Below are positions 33,244 to 41,414 of a DNA stretch of 64,000 bases, piece after piece (positions within the stretch are counted from its first letter, which is position 1; each line of letters opens with the position of its first letter). The stretch lies in assembly GCA_013178015.1 (NCBI GenBank), contig JABLXR010000018.1:55864-119863 (forward strand), read 5' to 3'. Made by a program: the position numbers and the translations under genes. The DNA comes from Anaerolineae bacterium. Lineage in GTDB: Bacteria; Chloroflexota; Anaerolineae; DRVO01. Under the pieces are notes generated by a model. That model was not told the DNA's origin. It saw nothing but the letters and a program-made list of their open reading frames with translations, and did not search any database.

Positions 33244-33840
33244 CTACAAGCGAACCAGCCTGGCCGCGGTGAGCATGATCTCGGCCAGAGAGTACATGTT
33301 GGACACTGTGCCCAGGGCCACCCGGTCTCGCAGGCCCAGATAGTCCAAGCAGGTGCCGCATAGGAGAATCTCGGTACCGCAGTCGGATAGGGCGCGGAGG
33401 TCCTCCAGCACCGGTGACCCCTCCACTGCCAGGCGGACCCCGGCATTCATGCAGATGATGCGCTGGGGCTTGGGTTCGATCTCCTGAAGAGTGTGGAGGA
33501 AGGTGCGCATCAGAAGCGCACCCAGGTCCGGATCGCCCGAGCCCACGACGTCCGAGGCCAGGAGGACCACCACCTCTCCTGAAGGCATGAGCTCCGCGGC
33601 CGAGGAGGCGGGGGCAACGATCGGCTTGGGCTCTCCTGAGGGGACCACCGTGATCACGTAGACGTCCCCTGATACCTCTGTCTCCACATTCCACCCAGCC
33701 CGCTGAGCCATGCGGGACACGTTCTGGGCCGCGGTGATATTGTCCACCGTGATCACTACCGTCTCACCCGTCTGCATGGCGCGTCGGGCGAGCACCACCG
33801 GCTGGGGGCAGGCCAATCCGCGGGCATCTACTCGTTGCAT
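33244..33840 (-). CDS. yedF: YedF-type TusA-DsrE fusion protein
   Basis: This 198-residue protein fuses an N-terminal TusA-like sulfur-carrier domain (LACPQPVVLARRAM, the CPxP motif, at residues 9-22) to a C-terminal DsrE/DsrF-like domain (about 85-198) with cysteines in CGTC (LLCGTCLDYLGL). Such proteins are usually named sulfurtransferase-like selenium metabolism protein YedF and are found near selenium or sulfur genes. The start at 33840 follows AAAGGAA. No selD or selenocysteine genes are nearby. It is convergent with clpC. Confidence 0.88.
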   Translation of the reverse strand: MQRVDARGLACPQPVVLARRAMQTGETVVITVDNITAAQNVSRMAQRAGWNVETEVSGDVYVITVVPSGEPKPIVAPASSAAELMPSGEVVVLLASDVVGSGDPDLGALLMRTFLHTLQEIEPKPQRIICMNAGVRLAVEGSPVLEDLRALSDCGTEILLCGTCLDYLGLRDRVALGTVSNMYSLAEIMLTAARLVRL

Positions 33841-34373
33841 GCCGAATGTTCCTTTCCAGGCCGACAGCTGCCCCGATGATGCCACAAAGGGGGCATGCCC
33901 TCAACTCGGCCCTAGAGATGGTCGTCTTTACGGTGGCTTTACGGGATGACCACGGGAGGTTTACTGACGGCCGGGATGCAGGGGTGGTATTGTGTGCCTG
34001 TGGGTTACCCTTCCACTCCTTCTGTACGGGAGCGGGGCGCTGTTGGCGAAGGCAGCGCCTCGTTCTCTTTGGTGGACAGCACGCCGGGAGCCAGTCCGGA
34101 ACGAACGAGAGCTTCGCTAGAGAGGCTGAGCCGGCGAAGAAGGGGGAAGCTGCTGAGGAAGGGAGGCTGCGGGTAGATAGAACGGCCCCGCCATGCCGTG
34201 TGCCGGTGAGTTCTGAACCTGCTCACGCAGGTGGGGTCTGCACCGCTCCTTCAGCCAAACCTTCTGACGGGTTTCCGCATCCCGAGCGAGATATGAGACC
34301 CCTCTCTTGGACTGTTGGCTCAGAACGTGTTCCCGCATCACGTACACAGCAGAGCCAGTTCAAAGCTAGCACA
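33841..34373. other. Gene-poor region with a kinase-like remnant
   Basis: No intact gene is visible. On the minus strand at about 34347-34240 a frame reads GVSYLARDAETRQKVWLKE, closely like the beta2-beta3 segment of a Ser/Thr protein kinase N-lobe (GxVYLARDxETGxxVALKE), but the glycine loop is eroded and the homology stops after about 40 residues. It is probably a decayed kinase fragment. Confidence 0.4.
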
Positions 34374-34802
34374 TTAGCGTTGCAGCAGCAAGTCGGGCTC
34401 TAAGTCCAGCTCTCCAGCAGTTTCCTTCTCGCGCAGGGCTCGCACCAGGGGCGCGAGCTCGAAATGGCGACCGACGTGGACGAGCTCGTTCAGCGGCTCG
34501 TCCAGAGAGTAGACGCGCCAGAACAGCTGCGACGCGCACGTGAACACGGCCACGTAGCGTGCCTGCCGGCCGGCGCTGGTCTGGAAGTACAACCGCAGCA
34601 TCTCTAGGTCTTCGCTCAGGGGCGCCAACGGGTCGTCGCCTCCGTTTTGGGCTCCTGAGGTGGCGGCGCGCAGCTTGTCCCGCACGCGGTGCAAGACGGT
34701 GGCCCGCCTCTCGGGTGAACTGACGTCGAGATAGAGGCTCAACGCCAGTCGGCCGTCGGCATCAAATCGCTGAAGTAGACCCAATTCCTCGTGGCTAACC
34801 AC
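34374..34802 (-). pseudogene. Truncated baeRF-like (bacterial eRF1 family) gene
   Basis: The 142-residue product resembles the N-terminal domain of baeRF/Vms1-like proteins: LALSLYLDVSSPERRATVLHRVRDKLRAA, then ARYVAVFTCASQLFWRVYSL and FELAPLVRALRE. Full members have about 360-380 residues with an eRF1-like middle and a C-terminal domain, both missing here. The frame ends after a short unrelated tail (EPDLLLQR), right beside a kinase-like remnant, which suggests a deletion junction near 34374-34400. A strong promoter lies upstream, so it may still be transcribed. A short functional paralogue cannot be excluded. Confidence 0.6.
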
Positions 34803-34976
34803 AACTCCTCCGTAACGACGACGGGCCACCCCGGGGGAGGAGCGGCCCGCTTCTGCGGCTCACCCTCCGCCGCACCCGGCAACGTGGTGCGGACGGAAGC
34901 TTCGTGGCGTCGGTCGAGCTTTGTCTGGCGAACACCACTGTCCCCAGGGCCTCGGCACACTGCATCGTGCGACATG

Positions 34977-35005
34977 AATATACGAAACAGCCCGACTTCT
35001 GTCAA
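34977..35005 (-). promoter_or_regulatory. Near-consensus promoter before the baeRF-like gene
   Basis: TTGACA (35005-35000), a 17-bp spacer and TATATT (34982-34977) on the minus strand form one of the best promoters in the window. The predicted leader is about 170 nt. Confidence 0.75.
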
Positions 35006-35264
35006 AGGACGGGCAGGTGATGCTCCCCGCCCTTTCCTTCCGGGCGGGGCCCTATCGCCTGCAGACGCCGGTGCGTCCGCCCACGGGGCGCCGGCGTGCA
35101 CCAAGAGGTGCCCCGCAGGAGCCCCGTGTCAGGGGGCCGCACGGTCCGCCTAGGAGGGGCAAGGCCCCTAGATGCGAGCCCTCGGCCGGGCGAAGCCAGC
35201 TCGTCCTGTGCACTCGGGGTGAAGCGCTTGCACGCTGCGTGCCTGCAGAGGGGTTAAACGCAAA
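35006..35264. other. Cluster of strong hairpins, no gene
   Basis: This GC-rich stretch lacks a gene but holds successive stems: CCCCGCCC with GGGCGGGG (about 35029-35053), ACGCCGG with CCGGCGT (about 35066-35099) and CTAGGAGGGGC with GCCCCTAG (about 35151-35172). The density suggests a folded RNA or a processed leader. It lacks hallmark motifs of RNase P, SRP, tmRNA or 6S RNA that I can recognise. Confidence 0.4.
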
Positions 35265-35292
35265 CGGCGGCCGGAGTTATCTCCGGCCGCCG
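35265..35292 (-). terminator. Intrinsic terminator of the Cys-rich gene
   Basis: CGGCGGCCGGAG and CTCCGGCCGCCG form a perfect 12-bp stem with a 4-nt loop, followed on the minus strand by TTTGCGTTT. It lies 16 bp after the stop of the leftward gene. Confidence 0.8.
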
Positions 35293-35308
35293 CGCCAGGC
35301 CACCTAAG

Positions 35309-35647
35309 TTAGGCGGCTGCCTGCTTCTCTTCCCGCTTGCTGAGGTACTCCCGCACCTCCGCGCGGGCCTTCTCATAACGCTTCAGCAAGCCGGCATCCG
35401 TGAGCTTGGCCGAGTTCACAGCCCGTCGCGCACAAGACGCACAACCTAGGGAAGCCTTGTAGGAGCCCAGGTCGCACTTCATGCACTCGCTCAGCCGGAC
35501 CATTGTCAGGCAGAAGGCGAGCTTGTCCTCATGAGTATCGGGCAGAGGCATGATGTACTCCACCAATCTCTGCCATTCAGGACCCCGAAGGTTCGCCACA
35601 GCAGGTATGGCTTTGCACGGGAACAGTATTTCGCTGTGGAGAGTCAT
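35309..35647 (-). CDS. Conserved Cys-rich small protein
   Basis: This 112-residue protein has five cysteines in its middle third (CLTMVRLSECMKC, then LGCASCARRAV), arranged as two CxxC pairs plus one, which suggests a zinc or iron-sulfur site. A Glu/Lys-rich helix ends the chain. I recall similar unnamed proteins in Chloroflexota but cannot assign a function. It is a single-gene unit with its own near-consensus promoter, an unusual hairpin at the very start of the transcript and a clear terminator. Confidence 0.8.
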   Translation of the reverse strand: MTLHSEILFPCKAIPAVANLRGPEWQRLVEYIMPLPDTHEDKLAFCLTMVRLSECMKCDLGSYKASLGCASCARRAVNSAKLTDAGLLKRYEKARAEVREYLSKREEKQAAA

Positions 35648-35690
35648 CCGTCCACCTCTAGCCTAGTAAGAGCCCGAGTTACAAAAGCAC

Positions 35691-35713
35691 GCGCCGCCAG
35701 CCCACGGCGGCGC
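35691..35713 (-). other. Leader hairpin with T-tail (possible attenuator)
   Basis: GCGCCGCC and GGCGGCGC form an 8-bp all-GC stem with a 7-nt loop, followed on the minus strand by GTGCTTTTGT. It begins within a few bases of the predicted transcript start and lies about 45 bp before the Cys-rich start codon. Confidence 0.6.
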
Positions 35714-35723
35714 GATCTGACAT

Positions 35724-35752
35724 ATACTAACACGGATCGCCCTGGGTGTCAA
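35724..35752 (-). promoter_or_regulatory. Promoter of the Cys-rich gene
   Basis: TTGACA (35752-35747), a 17-bp spacer and TAGTAT (35729-35724) on the minus strand; predicted start of transcription is about 35717. Confidence 0.75.
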
Positions 35753-35791
35753 TATACATGTAGGCTGTGCAGATATATGCCAACAGCTGCT

Positions 35792-37054
35792 TCAGGTCAA
35801 CTGTTGCCGCGGCTCGAGGCGGCTGAAGGCGACCCAGTATACCGCGGTCGCCATCAGCAGGGCCCCGCCGGCGAGGGCAAACATGGGGCCGTAGCCGAAG
35901 CGGACGATGGCCTGGCCGGCGGCGAAGGCCGTGACGGCCCAGGTGGCGTTCCAGGCCACGCTCCGGTAGGCCACTGCCCGCGCTTGCCGGCGGAGGGGGA
36001 TCACCTCGGCCAGGAAGGCTCCGTCCAGAGGCCAGCCCGCCATCTCGGTTACGTTGCGGGTCAAAATGGCGGCAGTGGCCAGGACGACTCCCGGGTTGAG
36101 GGAGAGGAGTAGCAGCAGGGGAACCCCGGCCGCCCGGATGGTGACCATGGCCGGCACCTTTCCCACCCGCCCGGCTAGGGCGGAGGCGGCGACGCTGGCA
36201 ACTGCTGCCAGGATGGCACTGCTGGCCAGGATGAGGCTGATGCTGGAAGCGGAGAGCCCCAGCTCCCGGCTGAAGTACACGTTGACGAAGGGGGCTATGC
36301 AGGCACCGCTCAAGGCGAAGAGCACTGTGGTGGCCACGAAGACGGCGACGCGTCGCCGAACCTGAGCTGGTGGCACCTCGCTCTCGGGCCCTAGTGGCAG
36401 GCTGGAAGGGGCGGCTCCCCGATCCGTCCGGTCGGTGGCCATGGACATGGGCAGCACAGCTACCAGACCCAGGAGGGCGCCCACCACTAGGCTGAGGCGG
36501 AAGGACGGGATACTCTCGCTGGTGTCGAGGCGGAGCAAGGCGGCGAAGACGGCGGGCAACTGGCCTCCTACCAGGCTGCCGACCGTGCTGGCCACCGACA
36601 TGGCAGCAGAGTTGGCGGAGAAGACCAGCGTCCTCTCGGCCGGGCCGGTGTTGTCCACTAGATACGGCGTATAGGGCACGATGCGCATGGCAAAGCCTAG
36701 CCCGGTGACGAAGTTGAGCCCGGCGAGAGTGGCTGGCCCGGAGGCCAGGGCCATCCCGAGGGCTCCAGCTGCCATCACCACCGTCCCCAGTATGAGGACC
36801 GGCCGGGGCCCGACGCGCTCGGAGAGGGCGCCAGCGGGAATGGCGCCCGCGGCGATGGCTCCCATCTGCACCAGGGAAAGCAACCCGATGAAGTCCTCCT
36901 GATAGCCGAGGGCCACCAGGTAGAGGTTGTAGAGCAGCAGGAAGATGCCGGAGATGCCCACGTTGGACAGGAACACTGTCCACAGGAAAAGCCGGGCATT
37001 GCGGCTGATGCTGGGCCTGCGAACCCGCAGCCAGGCCGGCCGGACCCACGCCAT
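35792..37054 (-). CDS. MFS transporter
   Basis: This 420-residue membrane protein has about twelve predicted helices. The A-motif-like loop GALSERVGPRPVLILG (about residues 75-90) between helices 2 and 3 marks the major facilitator superfamily. A polar central loop (about 205-240, DRTDRGAAPSSLPLGPESE) splits the two halves. The ATG at 37054 is preferred; longer in-frame codons upstream lie in the promoter region. It is divergent from galK, with both promoters in the 217-bp gap. Substrate unknown; sugar or drug export are both possible. Confidence 0.85.
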   Translation of the reverse strand: MAWVRPAWLRVRRPSISRNARLFLWTVFLSNVGISGIFLLLYNLYLVALGYQEDFIGLLSLVQMGAIAAGAIPAGALSERVGPRPVLILGTVVMAAGALGMALASGPATLAGLNFVTGLGFAMRIVPYTPYLVDNTGPAERTLVFSANSAAMSVASTVGSLVGGQLPAVFAALLRLDTSESIPSFRLSLVVGALLGLVAVLPMSMATDRTDRGAAPSSLPLGPESEVPPAQVRRRVAVFVATTVLFALSGACIAPFVNVYFSRELGLSASSISLILASSAILAAVASVAASALAGRVGKVPAMVTIRAAGVPLLLLLSLNPGVVLATAAILTRNVTEMAGWPLDGAFLAEVIPLRRQARAVAYRSVAWNATWAVTAFAAGQAIVRFGYGPMFALAGGALLMATAVYWVAFSRLEPRQQLT

Positions 37055-37114
37055 GCGTCGCCTGCCACACAACGAGCGGGCGCGAGGCCCGCTCTGTTGA
37101 TGTAGTAGTGCAGC

Positions 37115-37142
37115 AGTATAGTGCTGGCGGCCGGGAAAGCAA
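37115..37142 (-). promoter_or_regulatory. Promoter of the MFS gene
   Basis: TTGCTT (37142-37137), a 16-bp spacer and TATACT (37120-37115) on the minus strand. Confidence 0.6.
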
Positions 37143-37180
37143 GCCGGGCCAGCGGTGAACCTAGGAGAGGGGCGGTCCCG

Positions 37181-37209
37181 TTGGCGCCTGGCGCCCAGGA
37201 GCCTATACT
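37181..37209 (+). promoter_or_regulatory. Promoter of galK
   Basis: TTGGCG (37181-37186), a 17-bp spacer and TATACT (37204-37209) on the plus strand, about 62 bp before the galK start. An overlapping GGCGCC palindrome pair in the -35/spacer region (TTGGCGCCTGGCGCC) could be an operator. Confidence 0.65.
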
Positions 37210-37271
37210 GCGCTCGCGGCGGGGCAAAAAAGTGACGCCGAGGCCGTGCCATCGCCATCTGCGGAGGTCAG

Positions 37272-38441
37272 ATGCTGTCCGCTGGGGAAGAGAGAGCTAT
37301 CAGTGCGTTCGTGGATGCTTTCGGTCGGCCCCCTGAGGTCGTCGCTCGGGCTCCGGGCAGGGTCAACCTGATCGGCGAGCACACCGACTACAACGACGGG
37401 TTCGTGCTGCCGGTGGCTATAGACAGGGCGGTGTACGTAGCTGCGTCGGCCCGAGCCGACGACCGGGTGACGCTGGTGGCGGTGGATTTCGGGGAGAGGG
37501 CGGAGTTCGCCTTAGGCCGGATCGAGCGCGATCCGGTGCACGGCTGGAGCAACTACCCTCGGGGGGTGGCGTGGGTCCTCCAGGGTCGCGGGCTCAGGCT
37601 CTCGGGGATGGACGCTGCCATCCACGGGGACGTGCCCATAGGGGCCGGGCTGAGCTCGTCTGCCGCGCTGGAGGTGGCGACGGCCAAGGCGCTGCAGGCT
37701 CTCTCCGGATTTGCGCTCGATGACGTCGAGCTGGCCCGGGCGGCACAGGAGGCGGAGAACCGCTTTGTGGGCATGCAGTGCGGCATTATGGACCAGTTCG
37801 TCTCTGTTCTGGGCCGAAGGGATCACGCTCTGTTGATAGACTGCCGCTTTCTGGAGCACAGGGCCGTGCCCATGCTGGCCGGATACCGGGTGGTGGTGGC
37901 CGACACCATGAAGCGGCGCGGGCTGGTTGACTCGCAGTACAACCAGCGCCGGGCCGAATGTGAGGCGGGGGTGAGGCTTCTGCGCCAGCGGCTGGGTGGC
38001 ATCACCGCCCTGCGGGATGTCACCCCGGCCCAACTGGAAGAGCACAAGGAGGTGCTGCCCGAGGTGGTCTACCGGCGATGCCGGCACGTGGTGCGGGAGA
38101 ACGAGCGGGTGCTGGCAGCGGTAGCGGCCCTCGGGGCGTCGGACGCGGCCACCTTCGGCCGGCTGATGCTCCAGTCGCACGCCAGTCTGAGGGACGACTA
38201 TGAAGTCAGCTCCCCGGAGCTGGACTTCATGGTCGATGCGGCCCTAGACATCGGTGGGGTGGTGGGGACCCGCATGACCGGAGCTGGGTTCGGTGGTTGC
38301 ACCGTTAGCCTGGTGCGCGAGGGTGCGGTAGGCCCCTTGGTTGAGGAACTGCGGAGGCGTTACTCGGAGTGGAGCGGGGTGGCGCCCGATATCTACGTGT
38401 GCCGGGCAGAGCAGGGGGCAGAGGCAAAGAGGCTGCCGTGA
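37272..38441 (+). CDS. galK: Galactokinase
   Basis: This 389-residue GHMP kinase phosphorylates galactose at C1 (Leloir pathway). The galactokinase signature GRVNLIGEHTDYNDG is at residues 29-43, the phosphate-binding loop PIGAGLSSSAALEVA near residue 118, and motif 3 TGAGFGGCTV near residue 336. GGAGG lies before the ATG. No galT or galE adjoins it; it is a single-gene unit with its own promoter and a terminator overlapping the stop. A related arabinokinase or GalNAc kinase is possible but less likely. Confidence 0.94.
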   Translation: MLSAGEERAISAFVDAFGRPPEVVARAPGRVNLIGEHTDYNDGFVLPVAIDRAVYVAASARADDRVTLVAVDFGERAEFALGRIERDPVHGWSNYPRGVAWVLQGRGLRLSGMDAAIHGDVPIGAGLSSSAALEVATAKALQALSGFALDDVELARAAQEAENRFVGMQCGIMDQFVSVLGRRDHALLIDCRFLEHRAVPMLAGYRVVVADTMKRRGLVDSQYNQRRAECEAGVRLLRQRLGGITALRDVTPAQLEEHKEVLPEVVYRRCRHVVRENERVLAAVAALGASDAATFGRLMLQSHASLRDDYEVSSPELDFMVDAALDIGGVVGTRMTGAGFGGCTVSLVREGAVGPLVEELRRRYSEWSGVAPDIYVCRAEQGAEAKRLP

Positions 38442-38454
38442 CCACGGCAGCCTC
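38429..38454 (+). terminator. Hairpin at the end of galK
   Basis: GAGGCTGCCGTG and CACGGCAGCCTC form a 12-bp inverted repeat that overlaps the galK stop codon; the inner bases open as the loop. The tail (GGTTGCTC) is weakly T-rich. Confidence 0.6.
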
Positions 38455-38518
38455 GGTTGCTCATCAGCGGGGCCAGCCCATGACGCGATGAGGTAGGGAT
38501 GGCGATTAGCGTCTCCTG

Positions 38519-38785
38519 CTAGGCCTCCTCTTCCTCCTCGTCAGCGATCTCCTCTTCCTCTTCCGCCACTTCCCGCTTGGGGCGAGAGGCACGAGACTGG
38601 CGCCTACGGGCAGAAGGAGTCATCTCCTGCTCCTCTTCGTCTTCTGCGGCCGCCCTGCTAGCAGCCCGGAACTCCCGGATGCTCTGGCCGATGGCGCCGC
38701 CAATCTGAGGTAGCTTGCCGACGCCGAAAACGATGATGACGATCACGAGGATGATGACGAGTTCGAGTGGCCCGAGATGTGGCAT
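38519..38785 (-). CDS. tatA: Twin-arginine translocase subunit TatA/TatE
   Basis: This 88-residue protein has the N-terminal membrane helix [20 protein letters not shown], the FG-KLP hinge and the amphipathic helix [11 protein letters not shown], the full TatA pattern. It forms the pore for folded protein export. The C-terminal tail is unusual: a basic stretch ([12 protein letters not shown]) followed by a run almost entirely of Glu (14 acidic residues near the end). tatC is not in the window. A twin-arginine substrate, the sugar-binding protein at 51931-53304, is. Confidence 0.92.
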   Translation of the reverse strand: MPHLGPLELVIILVIVIIVFGVGKLPQIGGAIGQSIREFRAASRAAAEDEEEQEMTPSARRRQSRASRPKREVAEEEEEIADEEEEEA

Positions 38786-38870
38786 TATCCCCCTCCATAG
38801 ATCGGTGGCGCCGCTCTCGACGCCCCTCTCCGGTTATCGCATGACAGACCAGGTACCGACACCGGCCGGC

Positions 38871-38899
38871 ATTATAGCACAACGCTAGACGGGGCAAAA
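38871..38899 (-). promoter_or_regulatory. Promoter of tatA
   Basis: TTTTGC (38899-38894), a 17-bp spacer and TGC-TATAAT (TATAAT 38876-38871) on the minus strand. The extended -10 supports it. Confidence 0.6.
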
Positions 38900-38939
38900 G
38901 CGCAGGGAGAAACCGAAAGCGCTTCGCCCCAGGCGTGGG

Positions 38940-40073
38940 TCAAGGCGTCACCTGTACGAACTGGCCCTCGCGCACCTGGAACACGTACACCCGTTGATCC
39001 CGCAGGTCGCCCGTCTCGTCGTAGGCGATGCGGCCAGCCAGCCCCTGGTAATCGAGGCGGCGAATGGCGTCGCCCATGGGCTCAGCCGCCACGGTGCGGG
39101 CCTCTTGGGCCGCCCGGATGAGAACGTCCATGGCCATGTAGCCCACGATGCTGTAAGTATCTGGGTTGCGCTGCTCCACGGCCTGGTACTGGCGCACCCA
39201 ATCGTCGCTCACCACGGTGGAGGGGCTGGGGGTGAAGCCGCTCACGTAGGCGCCCTCGGCTGCCTCGCCGGACTCGTCTATGAATGCCGACAGGAAGCAG
39301 GCATCGCTCGCCATGAAGGGGGCATCTATCCCGGCCTGACGCAGCTGAGGAAGCAGAACGTACCCCTCGGTCTCATAGGCGGCCAGGAAGACAGCGTCTG
39401 GTGCCACCCGGCCAATCTGCTCCACGGCTGCATCGTGACGCTCTACGGCCTCCTCGACCACGATGTCGGCCGCCACGTTCGCGCCCAGGCGGGCTAGGTT
39501 CTCAACTAGCAGGTCTCGCAGGCCGTTGCCATAGTCGTCGTCCAGGTGGGCGACGGCGATTCGGGTTGCTCCCAGGTTGCCGACCAGGAACTCGGCATCC
39601 ACCCGGCCCTGGGTGGCGTCGGTGGCGTTGACGCGGAAGAAGTTGCGGTAGCCGAGGCGGGTAAGGTTCACATTGGAGGCGGTCGGGGTAACTACATTCA
39701 CGGCCACGTCGGCGTAGATCTCCATTGCCGCCAGGGTCTGGCCGCTGTTGTAGTGGCCGATGATGCCGAGCACTTCCTTGCCTCCGCCTACTTCGGCGGC
39801 GATCTGCCGGGCTACCTCCACCGCCACCTCGCTGTCGGCCTCGTCGTCCACCCCCTCGACCACGATGCGCCGGTTCAGCACCCCTCCCTGAGCATTGGCC
39901 TGCTCGGCTCGGAGGCGGGCCCCGCCGAGGACGGTCTGACCACCATTGGCCTGGAAGCCGGACAGGGGCACGGCCACGTACACGGTGATCTCGCCTCTGG
40001 GGGTTGAGCGGCCACCGCAGGCCGCCAGCAGGCCGGCGTACGCGGGCAGCCCCAGAACAGCTCGTCGGCGCAT
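38940..40073 (-). CDS. Branched-chain amino-acid-type ABC substrate-binding lipoprotein
   Basis: This 377-residue type I periplasmic binding protein has a lipoprotein signal ending LLAAC near residue 19 and the LivK-like fold (ITVYVAVPLSGFQANGGQTVLGGARLRAEQ, VVTPTASN). Such proteins bind Leu/Ile/Val, other amino acids or amides, or act as sensors. GGAGG lies seven bases before the ATG at 40073; the GTG six bases upstream has worse spacing. No permease or ATPase genes follow. It is last in an operon behind a HIT protein and a coiled-coil membrane protein, so it may work as a sensor with that neighbour. Confidence 0.88.
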   Translation of the reverse strand: MRRRAVLGLPAYAGLLAACGGRSTPRGEITVYVAVPLSGFQANGGQTVLGGARLRAEQANAQGGVLNRRIVVEGVDDEADSEVAVEVARQIAAEVGGGKEVLGIIGHYNSGQTLAAMEIYADVAVNVVTPTASNVNLTRLGYRNFFRVNATDATQGRVDAEFLVGNLGATRIAVAHLDDDYGNGLRDLLVENLARLGANVAADIVVEEAVERHDAAVEQIGRVAPDAVFLAAYETEGYVLLPQLRQAGIDAPFMASDACFLSAFIDESGEAAEGAYVSGFTPSPSTVVSDDWVRQYQAVEQRNPDTYSIVGYMAMDVLIRAAQEARTVAAEPMGDAIRRLDYQGLAGRIAYDETGDLRDQRVYVFQVREGQFVQVTP

Positions 40074-40075
40074 CC

Positions 40076-40888
40076 TCACTCCTCCGCTGATCGGCGATAT
40101 AGCTCGTCGAGGGTGGAGACGACGTCGTTGAGCGAAGAGACCTGCTCCTCGATATCCTGGCTGAGCCGGCGCATTCGTCCGCTATCCACGTCTTGTGCCT
40201 CCAAGAGAACCACCTGGGAGTATATGGTGCCCAGGCTATTCACGGTATTCTCCAGCTGCAGCTGCCCCCGCTCCATGGTGCGGGCTAACTCGCGCAGGTT
40301 GGCCAACTGGGTTTCCTTGGCGGCCAGGGCCTGCTCCAGGTGGCGGCGGACCTCGGGATCACTCTCGCGCTGGATTCGAGCACGGTAGCGGGCCACGTCA
40401 TCCGGAGCTGACTTCAGGTCGCGCTGCACTAGGTCATCGCTGCTAAGCTGATCGAGCCGTTGGGCCAATCCGTAGACCTGGCCTAACCACTGATCCACTT
40501 GTCCGGCAATGTCGGCCAGCCGGTCGCGCAACACTCCCTCGCGCCGACGGGCGATGCCGGCCTCGATGCCGGTGCGGTATTGCAGGGCCCGCTCTACTTC
40601 GGCCTGCAGGTGGGGGAGACGAAGCCGGCGGGGGTCGAAGCGCTGGCGCAGCATGTCGGCCACTACGCGCTCAGTGGTGCGGACATCGGTGATGCTGGTC
40701 CATACGATCAGGGCTTCAGCCAACAGGAACAGGATGAGCCAGTACCACCACCGCCAGAAGGGGAAGGGACGAGGGAACAGGCCGATGGCCAGGATGGCCA
40801 GGGCGATGGTGACGGCGCTCTCCAGCCGGAAGAGGGCGTGCTCGAGGATGGCGACCAAGGATCTGCGCCTCAGAGTGGACTCACCCAT
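40076..40888 (-). CDS. Membrane-anchored coiled-coil protein of unknown function
   Basis: This 270-residue protein has two membrane helices (about 26-38 and 45-65, rich in Trp: FPFWRWWYWLILFLLAEALIVW) followed by a long cytoplasmic helical part with coiled-coil patterns (about 90-265). I do not recognise a catalytic domain. It ends 3 bp before the binding-protein start and overlaps the HIT gene by 8 bp, so the three are co-translated. A structural or signalling partner of the binding protein is a reasonable guess. Confidence 0.72.
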   Translation of the reverse strand: MGESTLRRRSLVAILEHALFRLESAVTIALAILAIGLFPRPFPFWRWWYWLILFLLAEALIVWTSITDVRTTERVVADMLRQRFDPRRLRLPHLQAEVERALQYRTGIEAGIARRREGVLRDRLADIAGQVDQWLGQVYGLAQRLDQLSSDDLVQRDLKSAPDDVARYRARIQRESDPEVRRHLEQALAAKETQLANLRELARTMERGQLQLENTVNSLGTIYSQVVLLEAQDVDSGRMRRLSQDIEEQVSSLNDVVSTLDELYRRSAEE

Positions 40889-41330
40889 CCTGCATTCTCT
40901 CCAGTGCCTCCCGGAGGCCAGCGGCTACTTCATCCAGGTAGCTGCGATCGCCTCGGGCCCGGCCCAGGGCCTGGATGCGGAAGCCGTCGCCGGGGTAGCG
41001 AGGAATGACGTGTAGGTGGGCGTGCATGACCACCTGGCCGGCCGGCCGCTCGTTCGCCATCCAGAGATTGACGCCGGAGGCGGAGAGGGCGCGCTTGGCC
41101 GCCCTGGCCACCTTGGCTCCGACCAGCATGAGGGCCGAGCTGTCCTCGTCGGGCAGGTCGTACAGGTTCTCCCAGTGCTCGACGGGGACCACCAGGGTAT
41201 GACCGCGGGTGATGGGGTTGATATCCATGAAGGCCAGGGTCCGATCGTCTCGGTAGACGACGCTAGCCGGTGCCTCGCCAGCGATGATGCGGCAGAACAC
41301 ACATTCGGCTCGATAGGTGGTGGATGGCAT
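40881..41330 (-). CDS. HIT-family hydrolase
   Basis: This 149-residue protein has the histidine triad HAHLHVIP near residue 111 and the N-terminal CVFCRIIAGEAPASVVY, with CxxC as in Hint-type enzymes. It hydrolyses adenylylated nucleotides such as AMP-lysine or Ap4A, a common housekeeping repair role. It leads an operon with the coiled-coil membrane protein and the binding protein; why these are linked is unclear. Confidence 0.9.
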   Translation of the reverse strand: MPSTTYRAECVFCRIIAGEAPASVVYRDDRTLAFMDINPITRGHTLVVPVEHWENLYDLPDEDSSALMLVGAKVARAAKRALSASGVNLWMANERPAGQVVMHAHLHVIPRYPGDGFRIQALGRARGDRSYLDEVAAGLREALERMQDG

Positions 41331-41384
41331 CGAGTTCCCCTCGGCCGGGCCAAGCTGGGCGGGTCCGTTCCTGACTGTGCCGTT

Positions 41385-41414
41385 AGTGTAGCACCAGGAG
41401 CGGGGTCTTGGTAA
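41385..41414 (-). promoter_or_regulatory. Promoter of the HIT operon
   Basis: TTACCA (41414-41409), an 18-bp spacer and TGC-TACACT (TACACT 41390-41385) on the minus strand, about 55 bp before the start. Confidence 0.5.

Noticed and set aside
35006..35264. RNase P, SRP or tmRNA gene
   Set aside because: Hairpins are strong but the conserved motifs of these RNAs are absent.
40881..41330. Galactose-1-phosphate uridylyltransferase partner for galK
   Set aside because: The HIT gene is short with HAHLHVIP and an N-terminal CxxC, typical of Hint-type hydrolases, not GalT.
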